Source: Polynucleobacter hallstattensis | Lineage (GTDB): Bacteria > Pseudomonadota > Gammaproteobacteria > Burkholderiales > Burkholderiaceae | Direction of reading: 5' to 3' | Length of the DNA: 64,000 nt | NCBI RefSeq assembly: GCF_018881835.1 | Contig: NZ_JACVPO010000001.1 | Location: 558,001 to 622,000 of the forward strand | Part shown: positions 8,211-16,628 of the stretch, piece after piece | How the letters are laid out: the number at the start of each line of letters is the position of its first letter | Numbering within the stretch: the first letter of the stretch is position 1 | The notes under the pieces: generated by a model | Told to the model about the DNA's origin: nothing | Database searches by the model: none | The model's input: only the letters and a program-made list of their open reading frames with translations | Position numbers and translations under genes: made by a program

Positions 8211-8696
8211 TTAGTCACGGAAATTATTAAAGCCTAATGGAGCCTCGCTGACTTCTTTCTTAAGCATGGCCATAGTCTCTTGCAAGTCATCGCGCTTAGT
8301 ACCCGTAACACGCACCGCATCACCCTGAATGCTCGCCTGAACTTTGATCTTACTGTCTTTGATGATGCGCACTACTTTTTTAGCTAACTCTGAAGTAATC
8401 CCTTTTTGGATCTTCATGGTTTGCTTGCGCTTATCACTACCAATAGTCTCTTTTTTGTCGTCTTTGAGGTAACGCACGTCCACATTGCGTTTAGCCATCT
8501 TGCCGTAGAGAACGTCGCGAACTTGACCCAATTTAAAGTCGTCATCACCAAATAAGATCAAAGTCTCATCCTTTTGCTCAACTCGGCTATCAGAGCCTTT
8601 AAAGTCAAAACGATTGGTAATTTCTTTATTAGATTGCTCGATTGCGTTTTTCAACTCAATCATGTCTGGCTCACACACTACGTCAAATGAGGGCAT
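8211..8696 (-). CDS. YajQ family nucleotide-binding protein
   Basis: 161-aa YajQ/DUF520 protein with two ferredoxin-like domains. The opening [18 protein letters not shown] and the RFDFKGSD segment are diagnostic. Some members (for example in Xanthomonas) bind cyclic di-GMP and act as transcriptional co-regulators; others were described as nucleic-acid or nucleotide binding. The exact role here is unknown. It lies 8 bp upstream of the truncated antitoxin ORF and may be transcribed together with it and xerD. Confidence 0.93.
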   Translation of the reverse strand: MPSFDVVCEPDMIELKNAIEQSNKEITNRFDFKGSDSRVEQKDETLILFGDDDFKLGQVRDVLYGKMAKRNVDVRYLKDDKKETIGSDKRKQTMKIQKGITSELAKKVVRIIKDSKIKVQASIQGDAVRVTGTKRDDLQETMAMLKKEVSEAPLGFNNFRD

Positions 8697-8813
8697 CTCA
8701 AACTCCTTAAATAATCTGGGTAATCAATTCTGCAAATTCAATCAATGCATTGTTACTTTTCAAGTTTTTCCATAAATTACGAACAGAAACTCGAACACGA
8801 ATAAGATTGTGGC

Positions 8814-9854
8814 ATGAACTCCGCGAAAAATGCGCCCAATCCAGCAAAATTGACCCCTAATCTGGGGCTCAAGCACCGGAATAGCTTTGGTCTGGATTCC
8901 ACAGCGGAATTGGCGTACGAGATCACATCCGCGGATCAGTTACCAGCCCTCATGAAAGAACTCGGGGATAAAAAACTTGCTTGGCGAGTATTGGGCGGTG
9001 GCAGCAATGTCATCCTTCCAGAGTCTTTACTAGGGGCAACACTGCTGATCAAAATTCTAGGTCAGGAAATCATCAAGGCTGATCAGAAATATTCATGGCT
9101 CTCCGTGGGCGCAGGGGTCAATTGGCATGAATTGGTTTCCTGGACACTAGAACACGATCTCCCAGGACTTGAGAACCTTGCCCTCATCCCAGGAACAGTT
9201 GGCGCGGCACCGATTCAAAACATTGGGGCATACGGAGTTGAGATAGGCGAATATATCGACAGTATTGAAGCATTTGATGCTGTGGCCCATGCCTTTGTCA
9301 CTCTCCCGCAAGAGGCATGCCAGTTTGCCTATCGCGATAGCTACTTTAAGCAAAATCCCAATCGATTTATCGTGACAAAGGTCGTTTTTAAAATCCCCAA
9401 ATCTTGGCAAGCACGGTTGCAGTATGCCGATCTGGCAAAGCAATTTTCTGAAGAAAACTCTAGCCCAAGTGCAAAGCAAATTTTTGATGCCGTATGCGCA
9501 ATTCGATCTCAAAAATTGCCAGACCCCAAAGTCATTGGCAATGCAGGAAGTTTTTTCCAAAACCCGATTGTCAGCACTGAACAATGCGAGCAGCTGGTCC
9601 AGCAATTTCCGAGCCTGGTTTCTTATCCAGATAGCAATGGCAAACGCAAGTTGGCAGCTGGATGGCTGATTGATCAATGTGGCTTTAAAGGCAAACGTGT
9701 TGGCTCTGTAGGCGTTTATGAAAAGCAAGCGCTAGTACTAGTGAATCATGGTGGCGGGACATCAACCGATATCCTCAATCTTGCAAAAAGCATTCGAGAA
9801 GAAGTTTTAAAGAAATTTCATGTGAAGCTCGAGATTGAGCCAAATATTCTGTAA
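8814..9854 (+). CDS. murB: UDP-N-acetylenolpyruvoylglucosamine reductase
   Basis: FAD- and NADPH-dependent reductase making UDP-MurNAc for peptidoglycan. 346 aa, the longer E. coli-like type I MurB. Visible motifs are the FAD-binding LGGGSNVILP, GLENLALIPGTVGAAPIQN, the catalytic-region YRDSYFK, GSFFQNP and the C-terminal substrate-domain signature KLAAGWLID. It is divergent from yajQ and convergent with the solitary higA. An obvious SD before the ATG is lacking, so a start a few codons downstream is possible. Confidence 0.96.
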   Translation: MNSAKNAPNPAKLTPNLGLKHRNSFGLDSTAELAYEITSADQLPALMKELGDKKLAWRVLGGGSNVILPESLLGATLLIKILGQEIIKADQKYSWLSVGAGVNWHELVSWTLEHDLPGLENLALIPGTVGAAPIQNIGAYGVEIGEYIDSIEAFDAVAHAFVTLPQEACQFAYRDSYFKQNPNRFIVTKVVFKIPKSWQARLQYADLAKQFSEENSSPSAKQIFDAVCAIRSQKLPDPKVIGNAGSFFQNPIVSTEQCEQLVQQFPSLVSYPDSNGKRKLAAGWLIDQCGFKGKRVGSVGVYEKQALVLVNHGGGTSTDILNLAKSIREEVLKKFHVKLEIEPNIL

Positions 9855-9883
9855 AGAAGTTTTGGCAGACTCACAAAATCAGC

Positions 9884-10147
9884 TCAGCAGGCTTTCTTCC
9901 TCGTGTGCCACTGATCATACTGAGCCTGCTGACTCAACCAAACATCTGCACTACCTCCATTTTTAATGCCCAACCATTTCTCGAGGCGTAAGGCCATATC
10001 TGGCGAAATAGTAGATCTACCATTCATTAAATAAGAAAGTGCAGCACTCGAAATACCTAATTGATGTGCAGCCTCAGTTACACCCATACCTAGAGCAGGG
10101 AGTATGTCTTCTTTGATTATCAAACCTGGGTGTGGTGGGTTATGCAT
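9884..10147 (-). CDS. HigA-family antitoxin, apparently without toxin partner
   Basis: 87-aa HTH_XRE protein of the HigA/VapI antitoxin family. It opens with HNPPHPGLIIKEDILPALG and carries the helix-turn-helix TEAAHQLGISSAALSYLMNGRSTI. In the family a RelE-like higB normally sits immediately upstream, but the 118 bp before it encode no such protein. It is therefore an orphan antitoxin or a small repressor. It is divergent from the unrelated-type higBA pair, and the shared intergenic region contains the 23-bp palindrome. Confidence 0.88.
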   Translation of the reverse strand: MHNPPHPGLIIKEDILPALGMGVTEAAHQLGISSAALSYLMNGRSTISPDMALRLEKWLGIKNGGSADVWLSQQAQYDQWHTRKKAC

Positions 10148-10235
10148 CTGTCTATTTTTGCTCTTGGAGTCAGTGTCGTAATGGTAACTTTTTTAATAGA
10201 CATTCATAAAAGTAGGGCCACTTTTCAACATTCTG

Positions 10236-10258
10236 TTATATTGCAATTTGCAATATAA
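10236..10258 (+). promoter_or_regulatory. higBA operator: perfect 23-bp palindrome containing the -10 box
   Basis: Half-sites TTATATTGCAA and TTGCAATATAA flank a single central T at 10247 with no mismatch. The right half carries most of a consensus -10 TATAAT at 10254-10259. The expected transcription start is then near 10266, the A of the higB ATG. No SD is present between the palindrome and the ATG. Confidence 0.75.
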
Positions 10259-10265
10259 TTGCACC

Positions 10266-10553
10266 ATGAGAGTGATTACAAACCGTCGCCTGCTAGAGTT
10301 TTCAGCAAAGCATAGAGACGCTCGGGAAGCACTCCAGGCTTGGCGAAAGTTGATGGAATTCAGCTTTTGTAAGAACTTTTCTGAATTAAAGAAAGTGTTT
10401 GCATCGGCAGACAAAGTACACGATTTATATGTATTTAATATTTGTGGAAATAAGTATCGTCTGGTGGCATACCTCCAATTCGAAAGGCAGCTCTGTTATA
10501 TCAAGGCTGTATTAACTCACAAAGACTATGATAAAGATGGGTGGAAGAAATGA
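10266..10553 (+). CDS. higB: HigB-type mRNA interferase toxin
   Basis: 95-aa toxin of the HigB_toxin family (PF09907; HigB2-like, RelE superfold), expected to cleave mRNA on the ribosome. Visible family features are MRVITNRRLLEF, HRDAREALQAWRK and the end CYIKAVLTHKDYDK. The ATG at 10266 is chosen over an in-frame TTG at 10248, which lies inside the operator. With the -10 box ending at 10259, the message may be leaderless. The downstream antitoxin overlaps by 4 bp. Confidence 0.9.
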   Translation: MRVITNRRLLEFSAKHRDAREALQAWRKLMEFSFCKNFSELKKVFASADKVHDLYVFNICGNKYRLVAYLQFERQLCYIKAVLTHKDYDKDGWKK

Positions 10554-10963
10554 ACTTAAATGATCTTCAAAAAGCTTGGAATGCCCTTGCAAAGACCGTT
10601 GATCTCAGCCCTATTCATTCCGAAAAACAATACCGGAAAATGGTTGAACTTGCAGATATGTTGAGCGATGTCATCGGCTTATCCAAAAAACATCCTCTTC
10701 TAAACTTATTTGAACTGGCAAGCGAATTAATCCGAGCCTATGATCTAGAACACTTTGATGTCCCAGATGCGAAACCCCAAGAGCTTCTTTCTTTTTTAAT
10801 GGAACAGCATGGCCTTAAGCAATCTGATTTGCCTGAGGTTGGTAATCAAAGCGTTATCTCTCAAATTCTTTCTGGCACTCGCGAACTTAATGTTCGCCAA
10901 ATTAATTCTTTGGCAAAACGATTTAAGGTACCAGCTGGGGTATTTTTTGAGCGCGCCTATTAA
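10550..10963 (+). CDS. higA: HigA-type antitoxin with C-terminal HTH
   Basis: 137-aa antitoxin partnering the preceding HigB. The N-terminal half is a helical toxin-binding region; the C-terminal XRE-type HTH spans about LKQSDLPEVGNQSVISQILS and NVRQINSLAKRFKV. The ATG at 10550 overlaps the higB stop as ATGA; an in-frame GTG at 10541 would add three residues. Toxin-first order is normal for HigBA. A 7-bp AT-rich inverted repeat, ATTAATC/GATTAAT (10959-10980), covers the stop codon and might end transcription against convergent xseA. Confidence 0.92.
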   Translation: MNLNDLQKAWNALAKTVDLSPIHSEKQYRKMVELADMLSDVIGLSKKHPLLNLFELASELIRAYDLEHFDVPDAKPQELLSFLMEQHGLKQSDLPEVGNQSVISQILSGTRELNVRQINSLAKRFKVPAGVFFERAY

Positions 10964-10983
10964 TCAATCTGAAGATTAATCGG

Positions 10984-12195
10984 CTAACTCTCCTTTACCT
11001 TAGAAAACTCCACCTCTACCCGCCCCTCTGCCAGTCGCACCTGAAATACGCTTTCTGTATTGAGCTCGTTGGGGCTGCGCACTGCATGCATTGCTCGCTC
11101 CTCTTTACTCAAGATGACTGCATAACCCCGCTCTAGAGTTCTTTGTGGGTTCAGCATTTCAAGTTGAGACTGGAAATGGCTTTGATCACGCTTCCAATTT
11201 TCAACTCTCACTAGCCATGCTTGGTTTAGTCGTTTTTGCCAACCGCTAATTTGCTCACGCATACGATCAGGGTTAGGGAGAGCATGACTGAGACGCAAGG
11301 CTAATTGATCCAAGGTTTGTGCTTCGCGCTCAACTCGCTGGCTCACTCTTTGTAGCAATGCTTGCATGATGGCATCTAACTCCTGCAACATTTGATCGCG
11401 TCGTGGCGCTGCTAATTCTGCCGCGCCCGTAGGTGTAGGTGCACGCAAGTCTGCAACAAAATCAGCAATCGTGACATCAGTTTCATGTCCAACGCCGCTC
11501 ACAATCGGAATGGGTGATTGCGCAATCGCATATGCCAACTGCTCATCATTAAATGCCCAGAGGTCCTCAATACTGCCACCGCCACGAACTAGCAAGATCA
11601 CATCGACTGCGTGTTCTTTTTCAGCGGCCTTCAGCGCAGAAATAATTCCAGCGGGAGCATCAGGTCCTTGAACCAATGTTGGGTAAATCACAATCGGTAT
11701 GTGCGGGGCTCTTCTAGCCAATGTGCTCAATACATCTTTGAGGGCTGCTGCTTGCGGCGAAGTAATAATGCCGATCGATCTCGGATGCGTGGGAATTGGG
11801 CGCTTATTCTCAGCATCAAATAAGCCCTCTTTAGCGAGTTTGGCCTTGAGCTTCAAAAAGGCTTCATATAGACCACCCATACCTGCACGTCGCATGCTTT
11901 GCACCGTCAGCTGAATGTCCCCACGTGGAACATAAAACCCGAGATTGGCAGCGACTTCGACTAAATCCCCAGATTGAGGCATAAATCCGACTTGCCCATT
12001 GCGACCGCGGAACATCACGCAGCGAATTTGCCCCTCTTCGTCCTTCAAGGAGAAATACCAGTGCCCGCTGTCATAAGCCTTGAAATTGGAAATCTCCCCG
12101 CTCACCCAAACGGTATCGAAGCGCTCCTCTAAAGAGCTTGCAATGGCGCGGTTAAGATCGCCAACACTCAGAATTTCCCTTGATATTTCCGACAT
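10984..12195 (-). CDS. xseA: Exodeoxyribonuclease VII large subunit
   Basis: Catalytic large subunit of ExoVII, which degrades single-stranded DNA into oligonucleotides with XseB (not in this window). An N-terminal OB-fold (VSGEISNFKAYDSGHWYFSLKD) is followed by the catalytic region with LVRGGGSIEDLWAFND and SGVGHETDVTIADFVADLRAPTP, then a long helical C-terminus. 403 aa from the ATG at 12193-12195, which has an AAGAG SD; a TTG seven codons earlier is less likely. Confidence 0.95.
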   Translation of the reverse strand: MSEISREILSVGDLNRAIASSLEERFDTVWVSGEISNFKAYDSGHWYFSLKDEEGQIRCVMFRGRNGQVGFMPQSGDLVEVAANLGFYVPRGDIQLTVQSMRRAGMGGLYEAFLKLKAKLAKEGLFDAENKRPIPTHPRSIGIITSPQAAALKDVLSTLARRAPHIPIVIYPTLVQGPDAPAGIISALKAAEKEHAVDVILLVRGGGSIEDLWAFNDEQLAYAIAQSPIPIVSGVGHETDVTIADFVADLRAPTPTGAAELAAPRRDQMLQELDAIMQALLQRVSQRVEREAQTLDQLALRLSHALPNPDRMREQISGWQKRLNQAWLVRVENWKRDQSHFQSQLEMLNPQRTLERGYAVILSKEERAMHAVRSPNELNTESVFQVRLAEGRVEVEFSKVKES

Positions 12196-12337
12196 TTTTT
12201 CTCTTTTTCTACACAACTAGTAGGCTTTGCGACCAATAAATATCCACAGAAGCCAATACGCCCTAGGTTGAATACTCAAAAGTAAGTAATTACTGACCCA
12301 AAACGTCTCATAAATCCAACAAAGCAATTACAAGCCA

Positions 12338-12351
12338 TTGATTTATATCAA
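12338..12351. promoter_or_regulatory. Candidate FNR/CRP-type binding site
   Basis: TTGATTTATATCAA matches the FNR consensus TTGATNNNNATCAA at all ten defined positions, with one extra pairing base on each side. It is about 160 bp upstream of exbB and about 145 bp upstream of xseA. Confidence 0.5.
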
Positions 12352-12451
12352 TAATTCATCAGACCAATTTTAGGACGTTTTCCTTAAAACCACCCACTTT
12401 GACCATCAATCAAGGACTTACAGCACACTTAATGAAAAGTTTTGCACAGAG

Positions 12452-12460
12452 TTATCCACA
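12452..12460 (+). promoter_or_regulatory. Consensus DnaA box
   Basis: TTATCCACA is identical to the strong DnaA box consensus, about 50 bp upstream of the exbB start. A single box of this kind is more consistent with gene regulation or chance than with an origin. Confidence 0.4.
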
Positions 12461-12509
12461 GGCTAGCTTTATGAAAACCGGTTTTTAATTCAGCTAAAGT
12501 ACTGAGCTT

Positions 12510-13145
12510 ATGTACTCAATCTTACTGTCTGCTGGCTGGCCTATCTGGCCCCTTCTCATCATCTCCATTATCGGGCTGGCTATTGTCATTGAGCGCGCCT
12601 GGTATCTGCGGCAAGTTCATATCTTCCCCAAAGACAGTTTAGAAACCGTATTTGGTCTCGCCAATACCATTTCCCAGCAAAAAACAGTCTCAGAGCCTGA
12701 AATTAGCGCCATTGGCCAACTTTCTCCCGTAGGCAGTCTCTTTGCCTGCATCCTTCGGGAAAAAGCCTCTGGCAATACTGCAGATTCAGCCTTAGAAGAA
12801 CTACAAGCCAGCGCTCAATCCACTTGGCTAAAGCTAGAGCGCTATCTTGGCATCTTGGCCACCATCGCGACTGTTGCCCCTTTATTGGGACTATTTGGAA
12901 CAGTGGTTGGCATGATTGAAATTTTTGGTAGCCAGGGTGTCGGCAATCCACAACAATTGGCACATGGCATCTCGATTGCTCTGTACAACACGGCTTTTGG
13001 CTTGCTGATCGCGATTCCTGCTTTAGCTGCATGGCGTGGTCTGCGCGCTATGGCAAGTCAACGCCAACATGAGTGTGAAGAATTTACTCGTCAATTATTT
13101 AAAAAGCTCTATCCCAACAATACCAACTCTACGGATAACAAGTGA
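12510..13145 (+). CDS. exbB: ExbB/TolQ-family proton channel protein
   Basis: 211-aa inner-membrane protein of the MotA/TolQ/ExbB family, energising TonB- or Tol-type outer-membrane transport with ExbD. An N-terminal membrane helix (about 8-28, ending IVIERAWYLR) is followed by a cytoplasmic loop and two further helices. The family stretch APLLGLFGTVVGMIEIF is at about 128-144, with IALYNTAFGLLIAIPAL later. It overlaps exbD (GTGA). This is the first gene of the exbB-exbD-lpxK-ycaR-kdsB-adk cluster known from Burkholderiales; a separate tolQR pair is at 19581. Confidence 0.92.
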   Translation: MYSILLSAGWPIWPLLIISIIGLAIVIERAWYLRQVHIFPKDSLETVFGLANTISQQKTVSEPEISAIGQLSPVGSLFACILREKASGNTADSALEELQASAQSTWLKLERYLGILATIATVAPLLGLFGTVVGMIEIFGSQGVGNPQQLAHGISIALYNTAFGLLIAIPALAAWRGLRAMASQRQHECEEFTRQLFKKLYPNNTNSTDNK

Positions 13146-13588
13146 GTTGGTTAGACAATAAGCTTCATCATCGGGGTAGATTTTTTCTAGGGACGAATAC
13201 ATCCCCAGTAGAGCCAGAGATCAATCTCATCCCCTTTATTGATGTGCTATTGGTAGTGCTGATCTTTTTGATGATCTCTACTACTTTTACTCGTTACCAA
13301 GAGCTGGCTATCACCCTACCGACTGCCAATGGCGCAGCAAGCCAGTCGGAGGTAAAACAAATTCATATTGCAGTGAGTCGTGATGGACGCTTTGCGATTA
13401 ACGGCAAGGTGACCGATCGCAGCCAACTGAGCAATAGCCTCAGTGCCCTCAATAAAGAGGCTTCCATTCAAGTCAATATCGATGCGGATGCTAAAGCGCC
13501 GCACCAGGCGGTCATGAGCGCCCTAGAAGCAGCGCGTGATGCCAACCTAGCAAATATCGTATTTAGCAGTCAAACTACTAAGAAATAA
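13142..13588 (+). CDS. exbD: ExbD/TolR-family biopolymer transport protein
   Basis: 148-aa single-span membrane protein. The anchor contains the conserved aspartate in EINLIPFIDVLLVVLIFLM, which takes part in proton flow with ExbB. The C-terminal periplasmic domain follows. It starts with GTG at 13142, overlapping the exbB stop as GTGA, so the two are translationally coupled. No tonB gene lies next to the pair, so the energised partner is not shown here. Confidence 0.92.
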   Translation: MSWLDNKLHHRGRFFLGTNTSPVEPEINLIPFIDVLLVVLIFLMISTTFTRYQELAITLPTANGAASQSEVKQIHIAVSRDGRFAINGKVTDRSQLSNSLSALNKEASIQVNIDADAKAPHQAVMSALEAARDANLANIVFSSQTTKK

Positions 13589-13629
13589 TTCAACACAACA
13601 GAAACATTGAGCCCAACCAGTCGCCTTTA

Positions 13630-14724
13630 ATGTCAACGCCCAAAAAATCTTCTTTCTTCAATAAAGCCCCCCAGTTTTGGGAAAGACGTGGGCCAACGAG
13701 TCTGGTGCTTTGGCCTCTATCTAAGATTTATGGCTGGATAAATCAAGTATTAGATTTAGTAAACGATCTGAACCTAGGTACACGTAAACCAGCGCCAGTA
13801 CCAATCATTATTGTTGGCAACATCCGCGTAGGCGGTACCGGTAAGACGCCTATCGTGATTGCGCTTGCTGAGCAACTCGCACGCATGGGTTGGAAGCCCG
13901 GAATTATTAGTAGAGGTTATGGTGCCACCGCATCAAGCAGGCCTCGTCAAGTCAATAGCGATTCCAATCCTGCAGAAGTTGGTGATGAACCTGTCTTAAT
14001 TGCTAAGCGGACAGAAAATCAATTTCCGATTTGGGTGCATCCTAAGAGAACCCTCAGCATTCAGTCTCTATTGAAACAAGACCCCTCTGTAAACGTCATC
14101 ATCAGCGATGATGGCTTGCAGCATCGCAGTCTCCTACGTTGGCCAGCAAGAGAAGGTGGTCGCGATATTGAATTCGTAGTACGTGATCAACGAGGCGAAG
14201 GCAATGGCTTCTTGCTACCCGCCGGCCCCTTACGTGAGCCTGTATCCCGCGAGCGAGATGCCACTTTAATGACTGGTACGAGCTCACCTACCGCTAGCCA
14301 TGTTGATGAATACTACTTAGGGCGACGCGCTTTCACACTGAGCAGTCAACTGGGTACCCCTTATCAACTGAATAATCCAAGCAATCAATTATCTTTATCC
14401 TCCATTGCAGACACCTATCTTCCAAACAAGATTACTGCTATCGCTGCAATTGGCAATCCTCAACGTTTTTTTGATGACTTACTGAAACAAGGTGTTGCAG
14501 GCAAGTACATTGGCCTAGCTGATCACGCTATCTACACCCCAGAATTTTTCTCCGCCATCAATGCTGAATGCATCCTCATTACCGAAAAGGATGCCGTAAA
14601 ATGCACTTTGATACAGGATGAACGCATTTGGGTGGTTCCGATGAGTTTAGATACCCCAAATACATTGTCAGAATGGTTGCAGTTGATCTTGCAAAGACCC
14701 GACCCAAATCAATACACTTTATAA
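13630..14724 (+). CDS. lpxK: Tetraacyldisaccharide 4'-kinase
   Basis: Phosphorylates the 4' position of the lipid A precursor DS-1-P to give lipid IVA at the inner membrane. 364 aa, slightly longer than E. coli LpxK. The P-loop is in GNIRVGGTGKTP, and the conserved segments IISRGYGA, VGDEPVLIAKR and ISDDGLQH follow. The gene lies 41 bp after exbD within an envelope cluster that continues into KDO activation, so one operon is likely. Confidence 0.95.
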   Translation: MSTPKKSSFFNKAPQFWERRGPTSLVLWPLSKIYGWINQVLDLVNDLNLGTRKPAPVPIIIVGNIRVGGTGKTPIVIALAEQLARMGWKPGIISRGYGATASSRPRQVNSDSNPAEVGDEPVLIAKRTENQFPIWVHPKRTLSIQSLLKQDPSVNVIISDDGLQHRSLLRWPAREGGRDIEFVVRDQRGEGNGFLLPAGPLREPVSRERDATLMTGTSSPTASHVDEYYLGRRAFTLSSQLGTPYQLNNPSNQLSLSSIADTYLPNKITAIAAIGNPQRFFDDLLKQGVAGKYIGLADHAIYTPEFFSAINAECILITEKDAVKCTLIQDERIWVVPMSLDTPNTLSEWLQLILQRPDPNQYTL

Positions 14725-14743
14725 AAGATAGCAAAGATCAAAT

Positions 14744-14923
14744 ATGGACAAGCGCTTATTAGAGATTTTGGTCTGCCCTTTGTGCAAAAGTACTTTGCAT
14801 TTGGATGCAGAAAAACACGAGCTCATCTGTAAAGCGGACCGCTTGGCTTACCCTATTCGAAATGACATTCCTGTCATGCTCGTTGATGAAGCCCGCAGCC
14901 TTTCTGCTGACGAAGTCAATTAA
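14744..14923 (+). CDS. Trm112-like zinc-ribbon protein (YcaR family)
   Basis: 59-aa protein of the Trm112/UPF0434 family, found between lpxK and kdsB in many proteobacteria. It opens [18 protein letters not shown], with Cys11, Cys14 and Cys29 and the later motif [13 protein letters not shown]. Eukaryotic Trm112 activates methyltransferases; the bacterial role is not settled. The ATG follows the lpxK stop by 19 bp. Confidence 0.92.
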   Translation: MDKRLLEILVCPLCKSTLHLDAEKHELICKADRLAYPIRNDIPVMLVDEARSLSADEVN

Positions 14924-14948
14924 TCATTGATTCAGCACAATTGAGTAC

Positions 14949-15704
14949 ATGAGCATTAAGATCCCAGAGTTTTTAGTTGTTATCCCGGCAAGGCTAGGTT
15001 CAACACGCTTGCCTCGCAAGCCACTAGCTGACATTGGTGGCAAGCCGATGGTGATTCGTGTGGCTGAACGTGCTCAGCAATCTTTGGCTCAAAGTGTTGT
15101 GGTCGCAACCGATTCCCCGGAAATACAAGCGGCGTGCGATGAATATCGTATCGAGTGTTTATTAACTAGCGCCGATCATCCCACTGGTACAGACCGCATT
15201 GCGGAAGTAGCTCAACTATTAAAACTTCCAGCAGACGCCTTAGTGGTTAATGTTCAGGGTGATGAACCTCTCATTCCGCCAGAGCTGATCAATCAGGTTG
15301 CTCAAACTTTGGCCGACAATGCTGCATGTGCAATTTCGACTGTGGCAGTACCCATTGTTGATACCGCAGAAATTACTAATCCCAATGTAGTCAAGGTAGT
15401 CCTCAACCGCGCTAATGAGGCGCTCTACTTCTCTAGAGCCACCATTCCTTTTGTTCGGGATCCGGACTCGAAGCAAGCCATCACCCATTTACGTCATTTG
15501 GGTATCTATGCCTACCGCGCCGACTTTTTGGAGGCTTATACCCGCCTTGAACCGGCTCCGCCTGAGCGAGCAGAGGCCCTAGAGCAGCTGCGCGCCCTCT
15601 GGAATGGCTACCGTATTGCAGTCCATACAGCCAGCGAAGCCCCACCAGCCGGTGTTGACACCGCTGAAGACCTTGAGCGGGTTCGTCGCATCATTGCCAG
15701 CTAG
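14949..15704 (+). CDS. kdsB: 3-deoxy-manno-octulosonate cytidylyltransferase
   Basis: Activates KDO with CTP to CMP-KDO for the lipopolysaccharide inner core. 251 aa, normal length. The N-terminal signature VVIPARLGSTRLPRKPL (about 10-26) is followed by DHPTGTDRIAE, VNVQGDEPLIPP and HLGIYAYRADFL. It is 25 bp after the Trm112-like gene in the lipid A/KDO operon. The product is needed by KDO transferase, which is not in this window. Confidence 0.97.
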   Translation: MSIKIPEFLVVIPARLGSTRLPRKPLADIGGKPMVIRVAERAQQSLAQSVVVATDSPEIQAACDEYRIECLLTSADHPTGTDRIAEVAQLLKLPADALVVNVQGDEPLIPPELINQVAQTLADNAACAISTVAVPIVDTAEITNPNVVKVVLNRANEALYFSRATIPFVRDPDSKQAITHLRHLGIYAYRADFLEAYTRLEPAPPERAEALEQLRALWNGYRIAVHTASEAPPAGVDTAEDLERVRRIIAS

Positions 15705-15787
15705 CCCAGAATCTGGTTATTCGGGGGTTCTCGGGGATAATCCTAGGAATTAGTAACAAAGGATCCCGAAAAAATACGGGACAATGA

Positions 15788-16474
<687 letters not shown>

Positions 16475-16492
16475 TTAACATCATCACTGATT

Positions 16493-16520
16493 AAAGGGGT
16501 TGCTTTTGCAGCCCCTTTTT
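16493..16520 (+). terminator. Rho-independent terminator of adk
   Basis: About 11-bp stem (AAAGGGG-TGC against GCA-CCCCTTT with one G-T pair), a TTTT loop and a trailing T run, directly after adk. Confidence 0.88.
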
Positions 16521-16569
16521 CTTTGGCTCAACATCCGCACCTCCTAAACCACATATGCCGCATGGTTGA

Positions 16570-16628
16570 ATATAAGGATATTATGTAATATTATCTTTTT
16601 TACATAACATTACATAAGATCCTTATAT
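16570..16628 (+). repeat. Long inverted repeat embedded in the promoter of the orphan AAA+ gene
   Basis: The left arm 16570-16589 (starting ATATAAGGAT) and right arm 16609-16628 (ending ATCCTTATAT) are complementary at 19 of 20 positions, separated by 19 bp. A sigma70-like TTGAAT (16566-16571), 17-bp spacer and TATTAT (16589-16594) place the left arm between -35 and -10. The right arm fills the likely 5' leader and touches the ATG at 16629. No SD is present. It could be an operator for the encoded protein, a leader hairpin, or both. Confidence 0.85.

Larger units (their letters stand above)
12196..12509. other. Divergent intergenic region between xseA and exbB
   Basis: About 314 bp without a gene, serving two divergent operons. 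It contains a perfect FNR-type box (12338-12351), a consensus DnaA box (12452-12460), a near-DnaA box TATCCACA at 12241-12248, and the palindrome AAAACCGGTTTT at 12474-12485 just before exbB. No promoter hexamers are convincing by eye. Confidence 0.5.

Noticed and set aside
9147..9728. 193-codon open frame opposite murB
   Set aside because: Entirely inside a strongly conserved murB on the other strand; composition unlike a protein family.
12241..12460. Possible replication origin because of DnaA boxes
   Set aside because: Only one exact and one near box, no dnaA, dnaN, gidA or parAB nearby, no AT-rich 13-mer array.
12474..12485. AAAACCGGTTTT as a terminator
   Set aside because: A loopless 12-bp palindrome directly before exbB cannot form a normal terminator hairpin; probably chance.
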